From Massilia sp. H6 (GTDB lineage Bacteria; Pseudomonadota; Gammaproteobacteria; Burkholderiales; Burkholderiaceae_D), in the NCBI RefSeq assembly GCF_024802625.1, contig NZ_CP103371.1, positions 2,790,001 to 2,854,000 on the forward strand: a stretch of DNA of 64,000 nt, read 5' to 3'. The notes under the pieces are model-generated. The model made no database searches, was not told the origin of the DNA, and saw only the letters and a program-made list of their open reading frames with translations. Each line of letters begins with the position of its first letter. Within the stretch, counting starts at the first letter, position 1. Positions 34,809 to 43,583 of the stretch are shown one piece after another. The position numbers and the translations under genes were made by a program.

Positions 34809-36026
34809 TCAGCTGTTTCCACCGCGCGCATGCGGGCCGGTCTCGGGGTGCCGGAAGACCTGACGCAAATAGGCGAGGAAGGTATCGTCGGTGCACATCG
34901 ATTTGCCCGGCGTGTCGGCCAGCTTGGCCACCGGCTGCCCGTTGCAGCGCACCAGCTTCATGACGATATTGAGCGGCGGATAAGGCGTGTCGTTGGTGAG
35001 CTTGGTGCCGATGCCGAAGCCCAGCATGGTACGGTCAGCGAAGTGCCGGTACAGGTCCAGCGCCTTGCCCACCGTCAGGCCATCCGAGAACACCAGGCGC
35101 TTGCTGCGCGCGTCGATGCGCAGGCGGGCGTAGTGGGCCAGCGCTTTTTCGCCCCAGGCCACCGGATCGCCCGAATCGTGGCGCAGGCCATCGAACAGCT
35201 TGGCGAAATACAGGTCGAAATCGTCCAGAAAAGCGTCCATGCCGACCACATCGGTCAGTGCAGTGCCCAGGTCACCGCGGTATTCCTGCACCCAGTCTTC
35301 GAGAGCGGCCTTCTGGAAGTCGCGCAGGCGCACGCCGAAGGCCTGGTAAGCCTGCAGGTATTCGTGCGCCATGGTCCCGATCGGCACCAGGCCGTGCAGG
35401 CGCGCCAGGTGCACGTTCGAGGTGCCCTTGAAAAATTGCGGCAGTTCGCGCGCCAGCGTCACCACCACTTCATCATGCCATTCACCCGAAAAGCGCCGGC
35501 GCACGCCGAAGTCGAAGAATTCGAAGGGCGTGGCGCGTGCCGGTTCGAGTGCAAAGGCGCGCAGCTCGTCGATCTTCTGGTGCAGGCGCAGCCGCGCCTC
35601 GTCGATCGCGGCCTGGCGGTCGAAGCGGCGAAAGTACAGCTCGTTGACGATGTAGAGCACGAAGATCTCGAAGCCCATCACGTGCACGATCGGGCCCGCG
35701 GCGCGGATGCGCAGGTGCGGGCCATCGGTATCGACCTCGATAAATTTGCGCTGGAAGCGGAACAGGGTGAGAAAATCGGCAAAGTCGCTCTTGATAAAGC
35801 GCAGCCCACGCAGGTAGGCCACTTCTTCTTCCGTCAACATGAGCGCGCACAGGTGGTCAAGCTCGCGTTCGACGTCTGCTTTCAGCTCGGCCAGCGGATA
35901 GGCCGGTTGGTTGCGACAGCGAAATTCATACTCGCCGTCCGCCCCGGGGTGGCTGTGCAGCAGCGCCTGCCACATCGTGAATTTGTACAGATCGGTTTCG
36001 AGCAGGCTACGGACGACCGGATTCAT
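34809..36026 (-). CDS. pncB: Nicotinate phosphoribosyltransferase
   Basis: A 405-residue enzyme that joins nicotinate and PRPP to nicotinate mononucleotide with ATP, the entry of the NAD salvage pathway. The start [20 protein letters not shown] is diagnostic; [20 protein letters not shown] and [19 protein letters not shown], followed by [13 protein letters not shown], form the active site. Length is normal. The SET-domain gene ends 10 bp upstream on the same strand, so the two may be cotranscribed. The C-terminus ([12 protein letters not shown]) is not conserved. Confidence 0.95.
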   Translation of the reverse strand: MNPVVRSLLETDLYKFTMWQALLHSHPGADGEYEFRCRNQPAYPLAELKADVERELDHLCALMLTEEEVAYLRGLRFIKSDFADFLTLFRFQRKFIEVDTDGPHLRIRAAGPIVHVMGFEIFVLYIVNELYFRRFDRQAAIDEARLRLHQKIDELRAFALEPARATPFEFFDFGVRRRFSGEWHDEVVVTLARELPQFFKGTSNVHLARLHGLVPIGTMAHEYLQAYQAFGVRLRDFQKAALEDWVQEYRGDLGTALTDVVGMDAFLDDFDLYFAKLFDGLRHDSGDPVAWGEKALAHYARLRIDARSKRLVFSDGLTVGKALDLYRHFADRTMLGFGIGTKLTNDTPYPPLNIVMKLVRCNGQPVAKLADTPGKSMCTDDTFLAYLRQVFRHPETGPHARGGNS

Positions 36027-36036
36027 CGCGCGCTCC

Positions 36037-36546
36037 TCAGGTGCCGGCGCTCTTGCGCGGCTTGCGCGCCGCGCGCTTTTTGGGCGCGAGCATGGTGCCG
36101 GTGCAGCCGGGCGTGCCGCAGCGGCAGGCGAACAGCTTCTTGAGCGCCGGGGTGTGCCGCTCGTCGTAGATCAAGGCGTAGTTGTAGTTCAGTTCTTCGC
36201 CGGCCTCGATGTCGCGCATCGCGTGGATATAGACGCGCCCCTCGTCCTCGAATGCTTCGCAATTGGGCGAGCAGGCGTGGTTGATCCAGCGCGCCGCGTT
36301 GCCGCGGCGGCCGCCGTCGATCACGCGGCCGTCGGCCAGCGTGAAATAGAAAGTGTGGTTGAGCGGCCCGCCCGCCTCGGCCGCGCGCTCGGTCGCTTCG
36401 TCCCAGGTGATGCGCTCGCCGCGGTATTCGATGATGCGCTCGCCCGCTCCAATCGTTTGCAGCGCGAACACGCCGTTGCCGTGCACGGGAGAAGTGCGAA
36501 CTTGGTACTTAGGGTTGGACTTGGCGGCAGGTGTGCGTGTAGTCAT
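36037..36546 (-). CDS. SET-domain protein-lysine methyltransferase
   Basis: A 169-residue protein that is a nearly bare SET domain. Motifs in order: [15 protein letters not shown] (22-36), the S-adenosylmethionine/pseudoknot motif NHACSPNCE (89-97, for NHSCxPN), ELNYNY (118-123, for ELxxDY) and a post-[11 protein letters not shown] with Cys141, Cys143 and Cys148 that with Cys92 would bind zinc. The C-terminal 20 residues are Lys/Arg-rich. The frame extends 10 residues further upstream but homology starts at 36546. SET enzymes methylate lysines; bacterial targets are mostly unknown. It is next to pncB on the same strand. Confidence 0.88.
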   Translation of the reverse strand: MTTRTPAAKSNPKYQVRTSPVHGNGVFALQTIGAGERIIEYRGERITWDEATERAAEAGGPLNHTFYFTLADGRVIDGGRRGNAARWINHACSPNCEAFEDEGRVYIHAMRDIEAGEELNYNYALIYDERHTPALKKLFACRCGTPGCTGTMLAPKKRAARKPRKSAGT

Positions 36547-36689
36547 CGATATGTGTGGGTGCGGTGCGGGGGCCACGGACCTGCGCTGGCGCGCATTGCG
36601 TGGGAACGGGCATCATTATGGCGGCAATATGGGCGCCGGTGCAGCACACTTCGGCTGCAAGCCCTGTTCTGCAGGCTGGTCGTTCAAGA

Positions 36690-38372
36690 TTAATTCGCGG
36701 CGTCTTCTTCGCGGTACTCGTTGCCCTGGGCCGCAGCGCCGTCGCCGCGGCCGGCTTCCTCCTGGCGCAATTCGACGCGGCGGATCTTGCCCGAGATGGT
36801 CTTGGGCAGTTCCCGGAATTCGATGCGGCGGATACGCTGGTAGGAAGCCAGCCGTGCGCGCGTGAACGCAAACAGCGAGGCAGCCAGCTCGCGACTGGGC
36901 ACGACGCCCTGGCGCAAGGTGACGAAGGCCTTCGGCACCGACAGCCGCAGCGGATCGGGGCTGGGGACGATCGCCGCTTCCAGTACGTCCTGGTGCTCGA
37001 TCAGTACACTCTCGAGCTCGAACGGACTGATGCGGTAGTCCGATGACTTGAACACGTCGTCGTTGCGCCCGACATAAAAATAGTAACCGTCGGCGTCCAC
37101 CGTGGCCGTGTCGCCCGTATGGTAATGCCCGGCACGCATGACACTCGCGGTTTTTTCTTCGTCACCTTCGTAGCACAGCATGAGCCCTTGTGGCGGTGGG
37201 TCGAGCGGCAGCGCGATCTCCCCTTCCTGTGCCGGTGCATCGTCAAGGTCGAGCAGCGCCACCCGGTAGCCCGGCAGCGGACGCCCCATCGAACCCGGTT
37301 TGATTGGCTGGCCAGGCGAATTGCCGATTTGCGCGGTAGTCTCGGACTGCCCAAAGCCATCGCGGATGCGGATTCCCCAGGCCCGCTCGACCTGCTCGAT
37401 CACTTCCGGGTTGAGCGGCTCACCGGCGCCGACCAGTTCGCGCAGCAGCAGCTTCCACTGGCTGAGATCTTCCTGGATCATCATGCGCCAGACCGTGGGC
37501 GGCGCGCACAGCGAGGTGACGCCGCAGCGCCCGATGGTGTCAAGCGCCGCCCTGGCGGAAAAGCGCTCGTAGTTGTAAACAAAGATGGCGGCGCCGGCGT
37601 TCCAGGGCGCGAAGAAGCAGCTCCAGGCGTGCTTGGCCCAGCCGGGCGACGAGATGTTCCAGTGCACGTCGCCCGGCTGCAGTCCGATCCAGTACATGGT
37701 GGAGAGGTGGCCGACTGGATAGCTCTGGTGGCTGTGCAACACCAGTTTGGGCCTGGCGGTGGTGCCCGAGGTGAAGTACAGCAGCAGCGGATCGGTGGCG
37801 TGGGTTTCGCCCTCGGGCTCGAACACCGCGAGCGTGTCGCGACTCGCGTCGTAATCGTGCCAGCCCTCGGGCTTGCCGCCGACGGCGATACGGGTGAAGC
37901 TGCCTGGCATGGTGGCGAACTTGGACGCCTCGGATGCCTGTGCAATCACATGCTTGACCCGGCCGCGTTCGAGACGGTCTTGCAGATCGGCCCCCGATAC
38001 CAGCATCGTGGTCGGCACCAGCACCGCGCCGAGCTTGATCCCGGCCAGCATGATTTCCCACAGCTCGAACCGGTTCGGCAGCATCACGAGCACCCGGTCT
38101 GCGCGCCGCACGCCGCACTGGCGCAGGTATTCGGCGACCTGGTTCGAGCGCGAGGCCATGTCGGCGAACGAGATCTTGCGCTCGCTGCCGTCTTGCTCGA
38201 CTACCCACAGCGCCGTCGCGTGGTTGTCCCTGGCCTGCTGGTCGAAGAAGTCGAGCGCCCAGTTGAAATTGTCGAGCTGGGGCGGCCGGTAGTCGCGGAA
38301 AGCGGTCTCGTAGTCGAGGCGGTGCTGCTGCAGGAAATCACGTGCCTGGACAAAACGCTGGGTTGCGGTCAT
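36690..38372 (-). CDS. AMP-binding acyl-CoA synthetase (medium-chain ACSM-like)
   Basis: A 560-residue adenylate-forming enzyme. Motifs: TSGTTARPKLVLHSH (P-loop-like), YERFSARAALDTIGRCGVTS, DGFGQSETTAQIGN and the hinge YFYVGRNDDVFKSSDYRISP, ending with the Lys of LPKTISGKIRR. The N-terminus (LDNFNWALDFFDQQARDNHA) is like the ACSM/medium-chain and 2-methyl-branched acyl-CoA synthetases. The substrate is therefore a short- to medium-chain or aryl acid; benzoate-type ligases look different, so it is not assigned to the aromatic operon. AGGAGAG precedes the ATG. It is downstream of the formate dehydrogenase run on the same strand, 48 bp after the Fe-S protein. Confidence 0.92.
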   Translation of the reverse strand: MTATQRFVQARDFLQQHRLDYETAFRDYRPPQLDNFNWALDFFDQQARDNHATALWVVEQDGSERKISFADMASRSNQVAEYLRQCGVRRADRVLVMLPNRFELWEIMLAGIKLGAVLVPTTMLVSGADLQDRLERGRVKHVIAQASEASKFATMPGSFTRIAVGGKPEGWHDYDASRDTLAVFEPEGETHATDPLLLYFTSGTTARPKLVLHSHQSYPVGHLSTMYWIGLQPGDVHWNISSPGWAKHAWSCFFAPWNAGAAIFVYNYERFSARAALDTIGRCGVTSLCAPPTVWRMMIQEDLSQWKLLLRELVGAGEPLNPEVIEQVERAWGIRIRDGFGQSETTAQIGNSPGQPIKPGSMGRPLPGYRVALLDLDDAPAQEGEIALPLDPPPQGLMLCYEGDEEKTASVMRAGHYHTGDTATVDADGYYFYVGRNDDVFKSSDYRISPFELESVLIEHQDVLEAAIVPSPDPLRLSVPKAFVTLRQGVVPSRELAASLFAFTRARLASYQRIRRIEFRELPKTISGKIRRVELRQEEAGRGDGAAAQGNEYREEDAAN

Positions 38373-38420
38373 GGTCTCTCCTGGTCGCTGGGCCGGGTAT
38401 CAAGCGCGATGTGCAAGCTG

Positions 38421-40088
38421 TCAGTCGCGCCTCAGCGCGGTCACGCGCATCTCGCCAACCGGTTCCATCATGTCGATCACACGGCAGTCGCCGCACATGC
38501 GCAGGCGCTCGAGATGACCGGCAAAGGCCGGGTGTGCGCCGAGGCGGCCGAGCATGTTCTCGACCATCTGCAGGGTGCCGAAGGGCTTGTCGCAGCGGAT
38601 GCAGTGGAAGGGCTGGGTCTCGTTGAGGACCACTGGCTGGTTGCGTGTTTCCATGAAGGACAGGCGCGGCGTCAGCGTAATGGCGTTTTCCGGACAGGTG
38701 GTAGCGCACAGGCCGCACTGCACGCAGTTCTTTTCGATGAAGCGCAGCAGCGGCACGCCCTGCCCGTCCTGCAGCGCGCCGGCCGGGCAGGCCCCGACAC
38801 AGGACATGCACAGGGTGCAGGCGCTACGGCTGACCTCGATGGCGCCGAAGGGCGCGCCGGGCGGCAGCGCTACCTGCTCAGGGCGCTGCGGCGCATGGCG
38901 ATGCAGGTGCTCGAGCGCGTAGTCGAGCGTATTGCGTTTGTCGTTGGCCAAATGGAATACGGCCGGCTCGTCCGGCACCTCGCCGCGCGGGGCGTGGCCC
39001 AGCGCCAGCGCCAGTTCTTCTGGCGCATCGACGCGCAGCAATTGCAGGTGCGGACCTGCGTACCCGAGACCGTCCAGGACCGCCTGGGCGATCTCCATCT
39101 GCTGGTCGAGGGCTGCCGTGTATTGAGGCGCTTCGTAGCCGGTCATGAGCACCGAGATGCCGGACGCGCCGTAGGCGATTGCGGCAAACCAGACGTCGAT
39201 ACCGGTCGAGGCGGTGTGCTGCAGCGCCAGCGGAATCACGCGCCCAGGCACCCGGTCGCCCAATGCCGCCAGCAGCGCCGCGCCGTGCTCCGGGTCGTGC
39301 AGCAACAACACCGGTTCGCTGCCGCCCGCCTCGCGGAAGGAGCGCAGCGCCGCCTGCATGCGCTTGCCGGTCAGCGCGGCGGGCGGGAAGGCATAGCTGA
39401 TGGCGCCGGTCGGGCAGACGGTCGAACAGGCGCCGCAACCGGCGCACAGATAGGGATTGACCTTGATTCTGTCGCCATCGCTGGCAATCGCCTCGGCCGA
39501 GCAGATGTCGATGCAGGCACTGCAGCCCTTCTGGCCGTTGCGGCCATGGGCGCAGATGCGTTCTTTATACGAAAAATAGCGGGGTTTCTCGAAGTCGCCT
39601 ACCATCTCGAGCATGCTCTCGAGCGCTTCTTCGCGGGCGCCGTCGTCGGCGCCCGGCGCATAGTAGCCGTTCGGGCGCTGGTGGCTTGGGATCAGGCGGC
39701 TCGGGCTGAGGTCGAGCACCAGATCGAAGCGGCCCTGCTCTACCGCCTGGCCAGGCGCCTGCCAGCGCGCCTCGAAGGCGCCCAGCCAGCCAGCCACTGC
39801 CACGGTGCGTGCCGGGTGTACCGGATACAGCCGCGCCGGCATTGTCTCCGGGTGATCGAGCAGCACGACGGTCACCGGCAAGGCGGCGCTGAGGCGGTCG
39901 GCCCAGGGCAGTGCATTCGCGGCCGATCCCACTACGAGCGTGCGTCCGCTCGAGCGGTAGTTGACGGTGGAAGAAGCCTCAAACACGGGAAAGGCGTCGG
40001 CGGCAAGGATGGCGGCTGCGCGCGCTTGCGCATCGCGTGCCTCCTGGACCGGGTCCAGCAGTGGCGTGTCGGTGAAACGGATATTCAT
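38421..40088 (-). CDS. Formate-dehydrogenase-associated multi-cluster Fe-S protein
   Basis: A 555-residue cytoplasmic protein with four ferredoxin-type motifs: CSACIDIC and CAGCGACSTVCP near residues 190-230, CTLCMSCVGACP and CVQCGLCATTCP near 430-470, plus CxxC pairs in FHCIRCDKPFG and MCGDCRV at the end. The N-terminal ~150 residues resemble a nucleotide/NAD-like Rossmann segment without a clear cofactor. The same protein type accompanies DUF3305/DUF3306 in betaproteobacterial formate dehydrogenase clusters. Its start overlaps the DUF3306 stop by 4 bp. It may act as an electron carrier or assembly factor; the role is not established. Confidence 0.85.
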   Translation of the reverse strand: MNIRFTDTPLLDPVQEARDAQARAAAILAADAFPVFEASSTVNYRSSGRTLVVGSAANALPWADRLSAALPVTVVLLDHPETMPARLYPVHPARTVAVAGWLGAFEARWQAPGQAVEQGRFDLVLDLSPSRLIPSHQRPNGYYAPGADDGAREEALESMLEMVGDFEKPRYFSYKERICAHGRNGQKGCSACIDICSAEAIASDGDRIKVNPYLCAGCGACSTVCPTGAISYAFPPAALTGKRMQAALRSFREAGGSEPVLLLHDPEHGAALLAALGDRVPGRVIPLALQHTASTGIDVWFAAIAYGASGISVLMTGYEAPQYTAALDQQMEIAQAVLDGLGYAGPHLQLLRVDAPEELALALGHAPRGEVPDEPAVFHLANDKRNTLDYALEHLHRHAPQRPEQVALPPGAPFGAIEVSRSACTLCMSCVGACPAGALQDGQGVPLLRFIEKNCVQCGLCATTCPENAITLTPRLSFMETRNQPVVLNETQPFHCIRCDKPFGTLQMVENMLGRLGAHPAFAGHLERLRMCGDCRVIDMMEPVGEMRVTALRRD

Positions 40089-40612
40089 GCAATCCCTTGT
40101 TCGGTGGTCGGCGGCCCCTCGCCATCAGCGAGTGCGGCCTGTTCTTCTGCATCCTTGCGCTGGTCGTCCAGCAACCGGGCCACCAGGCCCTGCGCGTGCT
40201 CGAGCGATGCCAGCATGGCCGGGGTAAGTGGCGATGCCTTGTTATAGTCGCTCATGTAGACATCGAGGCCATCGATGATATTGAAATGCGGGTCGGTGAA
40301 CAGCGTCTTGAGCGCCATCCGCTGCACCGATTTGTCGACGCCGCTGCCAACGAAGGCAGAAAAATCGGCGTCCGGCGTGAGGCGCGCTGCCTCGGCCATG
40401 GTAGGCAGCGGGCGGCGCTGCTGAGCGGGCTCGACCGGATCGGGCGAGCCAGGCGTGTGCAATGCCTTCGGCGAGGGGAGCGCGCTGGCGCCAGGCGGCG
40501 CTGCTGGCGATGCCGGCAGCTCTCCCGCAGGCGTGCCTGTTGCTGGCTCGTTGGCTACCGGACCGGTGGTCTTCAGGCGCGCCCAGCGCCGGAAAAATCC
40601 TTCTTCAGACAT
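40085..40612 (-). CDS. DUF3306 protein of formate dehydrogenase cluster
   Basis: A 175-residue acidic protein. The start MSEEGFFRRWARLK and the region LTPDADFSAFVGSGVDKSVQ followed by RMALKTLFTDPHFNIIDGLD match DUF3306. A Pro/Ala-rich linker of about 50 residues separates the two. No signal peptide or membrane segment. It lies 12 bp after the DUF3305 gene and overlaps the Fe-S protein gene by 4 bp. The family occurs almost only in formate dehydrogenase operons and is thought to help assembly or maturation; the activity is unknown. Confidence 0.88.
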   Translation of the reverse strand: MSEEGFFRRWARLKTTGPVANEPATGTPAGELPASPAAPPGASALPSPKALHTPGSPDPVEPAQQRRPLPTMAEAARLTPDADFSAFVGSGVDKSVQRMALKTLFTDPHFNIIDGLDVYMSDYNKASPLTPAMLASLEHAQGLVARLLDDQRKDAEEQAALADGEGPPTTEQGIA

Positions 40613-40624
40613 GGCCAGCCCCGC

Positions 40625-41065
40625 TCATCCGTGCTGGCGTCCGCGGCGCGGTTTGGGCTGGTAATGCGCGCGCAGGTAGTCAGCCACCCAGTGGTAGATC
40701 TCGGCGGGCATGCTCACGCCATCGGCCGCCTCGCCCGAATCGAACATGCGCGTGCCCTCGACGTAGCTGACCGAGGCGCGCGCCGGAATGGCCTTGCCGT
40801 CTTCCATGCGCCACAGCACGAACACCTTCGATTCGGGCGCCACGACGTTTTCGAAATAGCCTTCGTTCTCGTCGGTGTAGAGCTCGAGCTCGAGTCCGGA
40901 CACTAGGTAATAGTCGCGTTCCGGACTTTCGCTGAGCATCTGCAGGCGTGGCAAGTTGCCACGGTCGGGTACGACACCGACCGCGGCCCAGGATTCGTCC
41001 GCCCAGCGGTGCTGCAGCGTGCGCCGCTGCATGATGACCGCGATTGGCATGCTGCCCATTTTCAT
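40625..41065 (-). CDS. DUF3305 protein of formate dehydrogenase cluster
   Basis: A 146-residue protein of DUF3305: PIAVIMQRRTLQHRWADESW and the middle YYLVSGLELELYTDENEGYF followed by ENVVAPESKVFVLWRMED. The C-terminus is basic (KPRRGRQHG). It is cytoplasmic by sequence. Two start codons (41065, 41059) are possible; the first overlaps the stop of the exported protein gene upstream by 4 bp and is used here. It is always found with DUF3306 in formate dehydrogenase loci; function unknown. Confidence 0.88.
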   Translation of the reverse strand: MKMGSMPIAVIMQRRTLQHRWADESWAAVGVVPDRGNLPRLQMLSESPERDYYLVSGLELELYTDENEGYFENVVAPESKVFVLWRMEDGKAIPARASVSYVEGTRMFDSGEAADGVSMPAEIYHWVADYLRAHYQPKPRRGRQHG

Positions 41066-41697
41066 TCTTTGTTCGCCGTGCTGGGGGTTGCCTTGTATTC
41101 CACCGCCGGGCCGACCCCTTTCGGCACCGAACCGGTCTGCTGCGTCTTGACGTCGTGGCTTGGCGCAGCCGTGCCCAGTTTCTCGCTCTTGATCGGCACG
41201 TTGGCCGCATTGAGCGCCTGGCGGCTCAGCGGTGCGGCCCCGGTGGCCGGGGCCGCGGCCGCCGTCCCGGGCGCGGCCGTGGAAGGCGCGGCGGCGGGCA
41301 TGCCCGCGGCCGGCGGCGTCACGCCCGAGCGCGCCGTGCCAGGCAGGTTGACGGCCAACCCGGCAGCCGGTGCGGGTGCGGATGCGGCGGGGGCGCCAAC
41401 AGCGGCGCCCGCCGCGACAGGTACGTGCGCGGTAATCGTGATCGGCGGATTGATGCGCCAGCCCTTGTCCTTGGCCTGCGCCTGCCAGCGGTTACTGATC
41501 CTGTCCATCGCTGCGGTGAGCGCTTCTTTGTCCCGGGCGAGCTTGGCGTCTGCCACGGCCTGCTTGGCGGCGGCAGCTTGTTGCTGCTCCGGGGTCAAGA
41601 CCGGTTTCGGCAGTCCTGCCACGGCAGCCCCGCTACAGGCGAACAGGACTGCCAGCGCGATGGCCGAACCAGATGTGCGTAGGCTGAAATTCTTCAT
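41062..41697 (-). CDS. Exported Ala/Pro-rich hypothetical protein
   Basis: A 211-residue protein with a signal peptide (basic start MKNFSLRTSGSA, hydrophobic IALAVLFACSGAAVA, probable cleavage after AVA). The mature N-terminal part is a charged helix (LTPEQQQAAAAKQAVADAKL and on to ISNRWQAQAKDKGWR); the rest is low-complexity Ala/Pro/Gly. It overlaps the lipoprotein gene ahead (4 bp) and the DUF3305 gene behind (4 bp), so it belongs to the formate dehydrogenase operon. No family is recognised. A periplasmic scaffold role is only a guess. Confidence 0.78.
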   Translation of the reverse strand: MKNFSLRTSGSAIALAVLFACSGAAVAGLPKPVLTPEQQQAAAAKQAVADAKLARDKEALTAAMDRISNRWQAQAKDKGWRINPPITITAHVPVAAGAAVGAPAASAPAPAAGLAVNLPGTARSGVTPPAAGMPAAAPSTAAPGTAAAAPATGAAPLSRQALNAANVPIKSEKLGTAAPSHDVKTQQTGSVPKGVGPAVEYKATPSTANKE

Positions 41698-42149
41698 TGC
41701 TGGCCTTTCAGCGGGCCAGGCGCTGCCGGCCCTTCTGCCCCGGCGTTGGAAGCCGGCATCGAGCGCACCGTGCCGGGCACAGGAGGGACCGGCACCGGGT
41801 ATTCGCCCGGTGGCGTCTTGGTGCCTTCCTGGGCGCCGGTCGGTGGCGTCACACCCCTGCTTGGGCCCACCCCGGTCTCGCGTACCGTGCCGGCGGTTTC
41901 CGCACCCGACGACGTACCGCCGGCGCCGCCTGCATGGCCGGGCGTGCCGCCGGCGTATACCGCGTCGGTTACCGGCCTGGGCGCGGCCGCGATGATGGTG
42001 CCGCTGCTCAGCCCTCCGGCCGTCACCTGGCCCGGATAGCGGGTTTGCTCGATGCCGTTCACGCTCGCGTTGCCGCCACGGTCGCAGCCGCTGGCCAGCA
42101 TGGCCAGCGCGGCGAGCGCGCCGCACGTCAAGATGTTCGATGGTTTCAT
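41694..42149 (-). CDS. Predicted lipoprotein in formate dehydrogenase operon
   Basis: A 151-residue protein with a lipoprotein signal (ILTCGALAALAMLASGC, lipobox Leu-Ala-Ser-Gly-Cys) followed by a Gly/Ala/Pro-rich low-complexity mature part with VGPSRGVTPPTGAQ and GEYPVPVPPVPGTV. CAGGAG precedes the ATG at 42149; a longer frame extending upstream has no signal sequence and is rejected. It is 17 bp after the cytochrome subunit gene and overlaps the next exported protein gene by 4 bp. Both exported proteins contain a GVTPP motif, so they may be diverged relatives. Function unknown. Confidence 0.78.
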   Translation of the reverse strand: MKPSNILTCGALAALAMLASGCDRGGNASVNGIEQTRYPGQVTAGGLSSGTIIAAAPRPVTDAVYAGGTPGHAGGAGGTSSGAETAGTVRETGVGPSRGVTPPTGAQEGTKTPPGEYPVPVPPVPGTVRSMPASNAGAEGPAAPGPLKGQQ

Positions 42150-42166
42150 GGGTTCTCCTGGTGTGG

Positions 42167-43342
42167 CTAATGCACCGGCCCCGGGCGCGGTGCGGGCGGT
42201 ACCGGAGCGCGCCCGGTCGCACCGCCATCTGGATGGGCGCCGGGCGCCGCGCCACTTTTCACCTGTTCGTACCAGAGCGCATGGTGCGCCTTGGCCCATT
42301 CTTCGTCAACCGTGCCTTCGCGCATGGCCTGGTAGGCGCCGGGCGTGCCCCAGGTCCCGATATAGATGTGGCCCATGGCGGCAGCCATGTACACGGCCGC
42401 TCCAGCCACGTGAAGGATATTTGCTACCTGCAGTACATAGCGGGTCTGGCCAAAGTTGACGAAGTCGAGCAGCAGTCCGGTAATCGACATGAGAATGCCG
42501 AGCAAGGTCACGCCGAGCCAGAACCAGGCTTTTTCACCGGCATTGAAGAAGCCAGCTGGCACGTGTTTGTGCGATACCAATCCGCCGCCCTGCTTGACCC
42601 ACTGCCAGTCCTGGCGATTGAAGAAATTTCGGCGCAAGAAGGTAATGAACATCAGAACCGAGCACAGGATAAATAGTGGGCCAACGAAATTATGCAGATA
42701 TTTCGAAATGATGGCGACCCAGGAGAACAGGTTGTGCCCCATCCACGGCAGCATGATGTTCTTGCCGTACATGATGATGATGCCGGTGACGGCCAGCGCG
42801 ATGAAGGTATAGGCCGTGGCCCAGTGCACGTGGCGCTCCCACGCAGAGAAGCGCTTGAGCCGGCGTCCCGACTCGGGTTCGGGCCGGGCTGGGCCGATTG
42901 TCTTGTAGAACACGAAGATCAAGAAAGGCACGACCAGCAAGATAAAGCCGGCGATGGTCGCCAGCGGCCCGTTGCGCAGGTAGCGCCAGGTATTGCCGCC
43001 GCGCTGGACGATGACATTGGCTTCGTCCTCGCCGTACGCCCCCAGGAAATTGCGATCCATGTGCACGCGACCCGATGCCGGATCGGTCAGGCCGGGTTGG
43101 CGCACCACCGAATCGGCTTCGATCTGGAGCATGGTCTGCTCCTCGGCATAGGCCGGCACCGCCTCTTTGTTGGGCACGCCGGCGAACGCCGGCTGCAGCA
43201 TCATCATTGCCAGCAGCAGGGTCAGCAGTATGCGTAGCAGCAGGGGCGTCGTCAGCAGCTGCGCTGTCGGCGAAGCTTGGCCTGACGGCAGCGAGCCTGG
43301 TCTGGCCCGGAGCGGATGGATTCGAAGCGGATTGGCGTGCAT
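42167..43342 (-). CDS. Formate dehydrogenase cytochrome b subunit (gamma)
   Basis: A 391-residue membrane protein. A signal-like N-terminal segment (about 30-55), a periplasmic region (GVPNKEAVPAYAEEQTMLQI) and a further membrane helix near 130-150 precede a four-helix cytochrome b556 domain like FdnI (SAWERHVHWATAYTFIALAV, ISKYLHNFVGPLFILC, ILHVAGAAVYMAAAMGHIYI) whose histidines would hold two haems. It takes electrons from the beta subunit to quinone. TGAGGAG precedes ATG 43342. The N-terminal extension is longer than in E. coli FdnI but usual in this betaproteobacterial type. Confidence 0.92.
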   Translation of the reverse strand: MHANPLRIHPLRARPGSLPSGQASPTAQLLTTPLLLRILLTLLLAMMMLQPAFAGVPNKEAVPAYAEEQTMLQIEADSVVRQPGLTDPASGRVHMDRNFLGAYGEDEANVIVQRGGNTWRYLRNGPLATIAGFILLVVPFLIFVFYKTIGPARPEPESGRRLKRFSAWERHVHWATAYTFIALAVTGIIIMYGKNIMLPWMGHNLFSWVAIISKYLHNFVGPLFILCSVLMFITFLRRNFFNRQDWQWVKQGGGLVSHKHVPAGFFNAGEKAWFWLGVTLLGILMSITGLLLDFVNFGQTRYVLQVANILHVAGAAVYMAAAMGHIYIGTWGTPGAYQAMREGTVDEEWAKAHHALWYEQVKSGAAPGAHPDGGATGRAPVPPAPRPGPVH

Positions 43343-43352
43343 CGTCGGCTCC

Positions 43353-43583
43353 TCAGGGATTGGCCCGGTTGTACTCGTTCTGCTTCTGGGTGCGGTTGTT
43401 GATGGCGGCCGACCAGGCCAGCCGGTCGTTATGAAAGCGCACATCGAACGGCCGGTTGTCCTGCTTGCCGGCGTACTGGCCATGCAGCCATTCGGGATGC
43501 TGGTCTACTTCGAGACAGCCCGATAGCAGCAGAGGCAGTGCGAGCAGGCACACCCGCAACTTGTTTGCATGAAGCTTGTTCAT
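43353..43583 (-). CDS. Small lipoprotein between formate dehydrogenase beta and gamma
   Basis: A 76-residue protein with a lipoprotein signal (KLRVCLLALPLLLSGC). The mature part is short and polar: VDQHPEWLHGQYAGKQDNRP and AINNRTQKQNEYNRANP. GGAGGG lies eight bases before the ATG, and the gene starts within the stop of the beta subunit (4-bp overlap), so it is translated with the complex. Small lipoproteins in this slot are seen in related clusters, but no function is assigned. It could be a periplasmic anchor or assembly subunit of the dehydrogenase. Confidence 0.82.
   Translation of the reverse strand: MNKLHANKLRVCLLALPLLLSGCLEVDQHPEWLHGQYAGKQDNRPFDVRFHNDRLAWSAAINNRTQKQNEYNRANP

Noticed and set aside
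36690..38372. The acyl-CoA synthetase as the missing aromatic CoA ligase
   Set aside because: Its N-terminus and motifs follow the medium-chain ACSM type rather than benzoate or 2-aminobenzoate ligases, and it lies 8 kb away with the formate genes.
37119..40247. 1042-codon plus-strand frame
   Set aside because: Longest frame in the window but antisense to the acyl-CoA synthetase and Fe-S protein, both with full motif sets.
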